A DNA stretch of 26,045 nt, taken from an uncultured Clostridia bacterium. GTDB lineage: Bacteria; Bacillota; Clostridia; Oscillospirales; Oscillospiraceae. Positions within the stretch are counted from its first letter, which is position 1. Each line of letters opens with the position of its first letter. Positions 23,398-26,045 of the stretch are shown piece after piece. Where the stretch lies: assembly GCA_946539175.1 (NCBI GenBank), contig CAMNHH010000007.1, positions 1 through 26,045 on the forward strand, written 5' to 3'. The notes below the pieces were generated by a model. The model worked only from the letters and a program-made list of their open reading frames with translations. It was not told where the DNA came from and ran no database searches. A program made the translations under genes and the position numbers.

Positions 23398-23679
23398 TAT
23401 CGCCCGTTCATTTTCGTGTATTATGACGGTGTTTTGGCTGTATATTCCAAATATTCTCCAAAATAATACATCTTCATACATTCTACAAAATCGGGCAGGC
23501 CCGCTGCCCGCCCCGGGGCCGCCGGGCGGTGGGCTCAAAAACCCGGACTCTGCCGGGGCTTTCCGGCCTCCGCTCAAAATTTGAATTCTGTTCCGCATTA
23601 TTTATTCATGTGTATATCAACTGCCTAATTCCGAAAAAATAACCAGGCCCGGACCGCTCCCCCGGGCCGCCTCCATCCC
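23398..23679. other. Intergenic region upstream of the permease
   Basis: No gene is supported here. The part next to the promoter is AT-rich and holds an 8-base inverted repeat, TGTATTAT (23417-23424) and ATAATACA (23463-23470). Further out are a perfect CGGGCAG/CTGCCCG hairpin (23492-23510), a CCCGG/CCGGG hairpin (23542-23557) that has a T5 tail on the minus strand, and GCTCAAAA repeated at 23533 and 23572. The minus-strand hairpin may act as a second terminator ahead of the permease promoter. Confidence 0.5.
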
Positions 23680-23712
23680 AAAAAAGACCCCGGCGCGTGT
23701 CCGCGCCGGGGT
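23680..23712 (-). terminator. Terminator of the PRTase / zinc-ribbon operon
   Basis: ACCCCGGCGCG (23687-23697) and CGCGCCGGGGT (23702-23712) form a perfect 11-bp stem. On the minus strand it is followed by C and six Ts, right after the zinc-ribbon gene. Confidence 0.9.
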
Positions 23713-23724
23713 GCTTCCGGGCCC

Positions 23725-24171
23725 TCAGGGGAAGAAGCTGAAGATGCTCTGCCGCAGGGCCATGACAAGGATGGCAAGGAGGAAAATGATGAAGGGGAGA
23801 AAAAACACCACCAGGAAGGCCCAGGGCTTGGACTGCTGCCTGCCCCGATTGGCCGCGAGTCTGGCCTTGGCGGGGCGGGAGGCGGTCTGCCGCTCGGGGG
23901 ACGCGGGCTGCCGGGTCCGGGGGGCGGTGTTGGGGGTGAAATGGGCGGCGTGGCTGTGGACCTGGGCGCCGTAGCTGCCGGTCCAGGCGTCGTCCTCATG
24001 ACAGTCGGCGGCGGAATTGGCCCGCTCCTCCCGCAGGTGCTCCGCAGCACTGCGCCTGCGCTCGATGGTGGACAGCAGGCCGGGGGCCGGCGCTGCGCCG
24101 CAGGCGGGGCAGAGATCCTTCTTCACCGGGTCATAGAGCTTTCCGCATTCGTGGCAACGATAGTTTTTCAC
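23725..24171 (-). CDS. Zinc-ribbon protein with C-terminal membrane helix
   Basis: This 148-residue protein has a small N-terminal zinc ribbon (C6 and C9 in CHEC, C21 and C24 in CPAC). A long polar, probably disordered middle (30-115) rich in Arg, Ala and Ser leads to a single hydrophobic helix at about 117-139. The ribbon would face the cytoplasm with the protein held by its tail. Function is unknown; many Clostridia carry such short zinc-ribbon membrane proteins. The start is GTG at 24171, chosen because GGAGGG lies 7 bases upstream and the ribbon begins at once. It is the last gene of a three-gene operon. Confidence 0.75.
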   Translation of the reverse strand: MKNYRCHECGKLYDPVKKDLCPACGAAPAPGLLSTIERRRSAAEHLREERANSAADCHEDDAWTGSYGAQVHSHAAHFTPNTAPRTRQPASPERQTASRPAKARLAANRGRQQSKPWAFLVVFFLPFIIFLLAILVMALRQSIFSFFP

Positions 24172-24201
24172 GGTCTGTCCCTCCTTCTTCCCTGCGCCGG
24201 C

Positions 24202-24426
24202 TCACTCGCCGTTTTCCATGCGGATGACCTTGCCCATGTTCCAGAGGGTGGCCACCTTCCGGGCGGCCTCCTCCCGCTGCTCGGGGCTGCCGTATTCAAA
24301 GGGAGCCGTCTGGGCGCCGCAGTCCATGCAGACGGCGTAGACGCACCAGCCGTTTTCCTCCTCCAGAAGGCCGGGCCCGCCGCAGCGGGGGCAGTCCTGG
24401 AGCGCGAAGCGTTCGTGAATGTCCAT
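24202..24426 (-). CDS. Small Lar-like zinc-ribbon protein
   Basis: This 74-residue protein has two CxxC pairs, C12/C15 in CPRCGG and C33/C36 in CMDCGA, then a helix ending AARKVATLWNMGKV. The pattern CPxCGG, CxxCGA and a late WN resembles Lar-family proteins, named for restriction alleviation in phage and prophage. Here it lies in a housekeeping-like operon with no phage genes, so that role should not be assumed. A modest AAAGGAAG ribosome binding site precedes the ATG. It sits 27 bases after the phosphoribosyltransferase gene and 30 bases before the other zinc-ribbon gene. Confidence 0.72.
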   Translation of the reverse strand: MDIHERFALQDCPRCGGPGLLEEENGWCVYAVCMDCGAQTAPFEYGSPEQREEAARKVATLWNMGKVIRMENGE

Positions 24427-24453
24427 ATTTTGTATCTTCCTTTCGTGATCTGT

Positions 24454-25014
24454 TTACGCGATGGGGCTGCCGTCGGCCCGGAAGAGGGGGATCTTCCCCA
24501 GCACCCGGATGTCGCCGCGCCTGCCGGCCGCGCCCTCCGCCAGCACTGCCGCCCGGCCCGCCACGACGCCTCCCGCCAGCTTCACCAGGGCCTCCATGGC
24601 CAGCATGGAGCCGCCCCTGGAGATCACGTCGTCCACCAGCAGCACCCGCTTGCCCCGGAGCAGCTCCGCGTCGTCCCGGCCCAGATAGAGCCGCTGGGGG
24701 CCCTCGGTGGTGATGGAGCGGTCCTCCACGCAGATGGGGTCCGGCATGTAGTTCTTGGGGCCCTTCCGGGCGACAAAATACTTCACCGCCCCGGACTGGC
24801 GGGCCATTTCGTGGATCAGCGGGATGCCCTTGGCCTCGGAGGTCAGCAGATAGTCGTATTCCAGATCCCCGGTCCGCTCCAGCAGCGCCCCGGCGCAGGC
24901 CACGGTAAGCTCCGCGTCGCCAAAGAGGATGAAGGCGGCCACGTACAGCTCGTCGCTGACCCGGCAGAGGGGCAGTTCCCGCCGCAGCCCGGCGATCTCG
25001 ATGGGATAGGTCAT
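24454..25014 (-). CDS. Phosphoribosyltransferase family protein (adenine-PRTase-like)
   Basis: This 186-residue type I phosphoribosyltransferase has an intact PRPP-binding loop, VLLVDDVISRGGS (124-136), and a RKGPKNYM segment resembling adenine phosphoribosyltransferase relatives. It probably salvages a purine base with PRPP, but the base-specific hood is not clear enough to name the substrate. The start at 25014 is preferred because AAAGGA lies just upstream. In-frame ATGs at 25077 and 25053 lie in the promoter. It leads an operon with two small zinc-ribbon genes and is transcribed away from the EamA gene. Confidence 0.83.
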   Translation of the reverse strand: MTYPIEIAGLRRELPLCRVSDELYVAAFILFGDAELTVACAGALLERTGDLEYDYLLTSEAKGIPLIHEMARQSGAVKYFVARKGPKNYMPDPICVEDRSITTEGPQRLYLGRDDAELLRGKRVLLVDDVISRGGSMLAMEALVKLAGGVVAGRAAVLAEGAAGRRGDIRVLGKIPLFRADGSPIA

Positions 25015-25048
25015 GACAGCGTTTTCCTTTCGATTCTTCGATGCTGTT

Positions 25049-25077
25049 ATCATAGCACATTCCGCCCGGAATTGCAA
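25049..25077 (-). promoter_or_regulatory. Promoter of the phosphoribosyltransferase operon
   Basis: On the minus strand TTGCAA (25077-25072) and TATGAT (25054-25049), with a TGC extension, are separated by 17 bases. The spacer starts with the palindrome TTCCGGGCGGAA. Confidence 0.65.
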
Positions 25078-25084
25078 GACTGAC

Positions 25085-25113
25085 TTGACATCCGGAGGCG
25101 CTTCGTGTATGAT
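25085..25113 (+). promoter_or_regulatory. Promoter of the EamA transporter gene
   Basis: TTGACA (25085-25090) and TATGAT (25108-25113) are separated by 17 bases. Its -35 lies only 7 bases from the -35 of the divergent promoter. Confidence 0.8.
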
Positions 25114-25143
25114 ACAGGGACCAAATCGGAAAGGAAGCTATTG

Positions 25144-25986
25144 ATGCTTTATTTATTGTTAGCCATCCTCAGCAGCGCCTCCATGGCGCTGGCCCTGCGG
25201 CTGTTCCGGGACCCCGCCGGGAACCGTTACGGCATCATCCTGGGCAACTATCTGACCTGCATCCTCCTGGCCCTGCTGCTGGCCCCCAGGGGCAGCTCCG
25301 TCCTCTCCGGCAGCGGCGGCACCGTCCTCATGGGCGCCGTCACCGGCTTCTTCTACGTGGCGGCCCTGGTGGGGATGCAGACCAGCGTCCACCGGAACGG
25401 CGCGGGACTCACCGCCGCCTTTGCCCGGCTGGGCCTGGTGATCTCCCTGCTGGTCAGCGTGCTTTTCTTTGGGGAGCGGCCCGCTCCCCTGCAGCTTGTG
25501 GGCGCGGCCCTGGTGCTGGCGGCGCTGGTGCTGATCCATGCCGGCGGCGAAGGCGGCTCCAAAAAGGGCTTCGGCATTCTGCTGCTGACTCTGTTCTTCA
25601 GCGGCGGGGCCGACGCCATGTCCAAGGTTTTTGAGCAGCTGGGAGATCCCGCGGAGAACAGCCGCTTCTTCTTCTGGCTCTTTGTGACCGCCCTGCTGAT
25701 GACGGCGGGCTTCGCCCTCCGGGAGGGCAGGCGCACGGGGAAAAGGCTGGTGCTGCGGGAGCTGGCCGCCGGTGCGGCAGTGGGCGTCCCCAACTACTTT
25801 TCCTCCTTTCTCCTGCTGCGCTCCCTGCAAAGTCTGCCGGCCTTCCTGGTCTTCCCGGTTTTCAGCACAGGCGCTATTCTGCTGACCCTGCTGGCCGGAG
25901 CCCTCTTCTTCCGGGAGCGGCTCACAAGGCGCCAGACCCTGGGCGTCTGTCTGATCCTGGCGGCCCTGGTGCTGCTGAATCTCTGA
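25144..25986 (+). CDS. EamA/DMT superfamily transporter
   Basis: This 280-residue membrane protein has ten predicted helices formed by two EamA repeats (about 1-134 and 145-280), the layout of drug/metabolite transporters. The repeat ends match: LFFGERPAPLQLVGAALVL in the first half and LFFRERLTRRQTLGVCLIL in the second. The substrate is unknown; relatives export amino acids or metabolites. The ATG at 25144 is chosen for the AAAGGAAG site upstream; a GTG at 25105 lies in the promoter. A perfect 13-bp terminator hairpin follows at the window edge, so it is a single-gene unit. Confidence 0.9.
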   Translation: MLYLLLAILSSASMALALRLFRDPAGNRYGIILGNYLTCILLALLLAPRGSSVLSGSGGTVLMGAVTGFFYVAALVGMQTSVHRNGAGLTAAFARLGLVISLLVSVLFFGERPAPLQLVGAALVLAALVLIHAGGEGGSKKGFGILLLTLFFSGGADAMSKVFEQLGDPAENSRFFFWLFVTALLMTAGFALREGRRTGKRLVLRELAAGAAVGVPNYFSSFLLLRSLQSLPAFLVFPVFSTGAILLTLLAGALFFRERLTRRQTLGVCLILAALVLLNL

Positions 25987-26008
25987 GGAACTCTATCTGA
26001 CCCGCAAA

Positions 26009-26043
26009 AACAGCGCGTCCGACGCTTTGCCGGACGCGCTGTT
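26009..26043 (+). terminator. Terminator hairpin after the EamA gene
   Basis: AACAGCGCGTCCG (26009-26021) pairs perfectly with CGGACGCGCTGTT (26031-26043). The expected T-run lies at or past the window edge. Confidence 0.8.
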
Positions 26044-26045
26044 CT

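Noticed and set aside
23302..23598. 98-codon minus-strand frame upstream of the permease
   Set aside because: It runs through the permease promoter and hairpins and has no ribosome binding site or recognisable domain.

Overview
This 26 kb window is GC-rich and densely packed. It looks like the chromosome of an anaerobic gut member of the Clostridia, most likely near Oscillospiraceae (Flavonifractor, Oscillibacter or Dysosmobacter type). The evidence is lepA followed by hemW, a transketolase split into two genes, an SLH-domain surface protein of the style common in that family, AGGAGG ribosome binding sites, consensus TTGACA/TATAAT promoters in a high-GC background, and a predominance of peptidases and amino-acid transport. 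This placement is inference from gene content; no rRNA, tRNA, CRISPR array, transposase or phage gene was seen.

Layout. Positions 1-5110 (+): the end of lepA, hemW, a lipoteichoic-acid-synthase-like membrane transferase and the two transketolase subunits, closed by a bidirectional terminator. Positions 5258-7902 (-): a YgjV-like membrane protein, a response regulator and a histidine kinase in one operon. Positions 8118-8744 (+): an orotate-phosphoribosyltransferase-like protein with a degenerate PRPP loop, behind a leader that contains a terminator-like hairpin. Positions 8799-13152 (-): an SGNH plus polysaccharide deacetylase fusion, a YitT protein, a NUDIX-ASCH fusion and the TetR regulator that overlaps it. 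Positions 13437-17201 (-): an M28 peptidase, an aldo/keto reductase and a secreted SLH protein with a Cys/His amidase-like core. Positions 17404-19641 (+): a DUF1538 membrane protein followed by a tandem PII-like protein. Positions 19808-23305 (-): an APC permease, an M18 aminopeptidase and a HutD protein. Positions 23725-25014 (-): a phosphoribosyltransferase and two small zinc-ribbon proteins. Position 25144 to the end (+): an EamA/DMT permease and its terminator.

The clearest structure beyond ordinary genes is a set of degenerate 7-bp tandem repeats combined with hairpins. They fill several intergenic gaps, and in three cases they overlap the stop codon of the gene next to them (transketolase C subunit, M28 peptidase, M18 aminopeptidase). 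The strongest candidate for an under-described protein system is the DUF1538 plus tandem PII-like pair. It looks like a membrane transporter with a dedicated cytosolic sensor, analogous to the AmtB-GlnK and SbtA-SbtB pairs. Other points of interest are the NUDIX-ASCH fusion under a TetR regulator, the SGNH-NodB fusion, and the degenerate PRTase with its attenuator-like leader.
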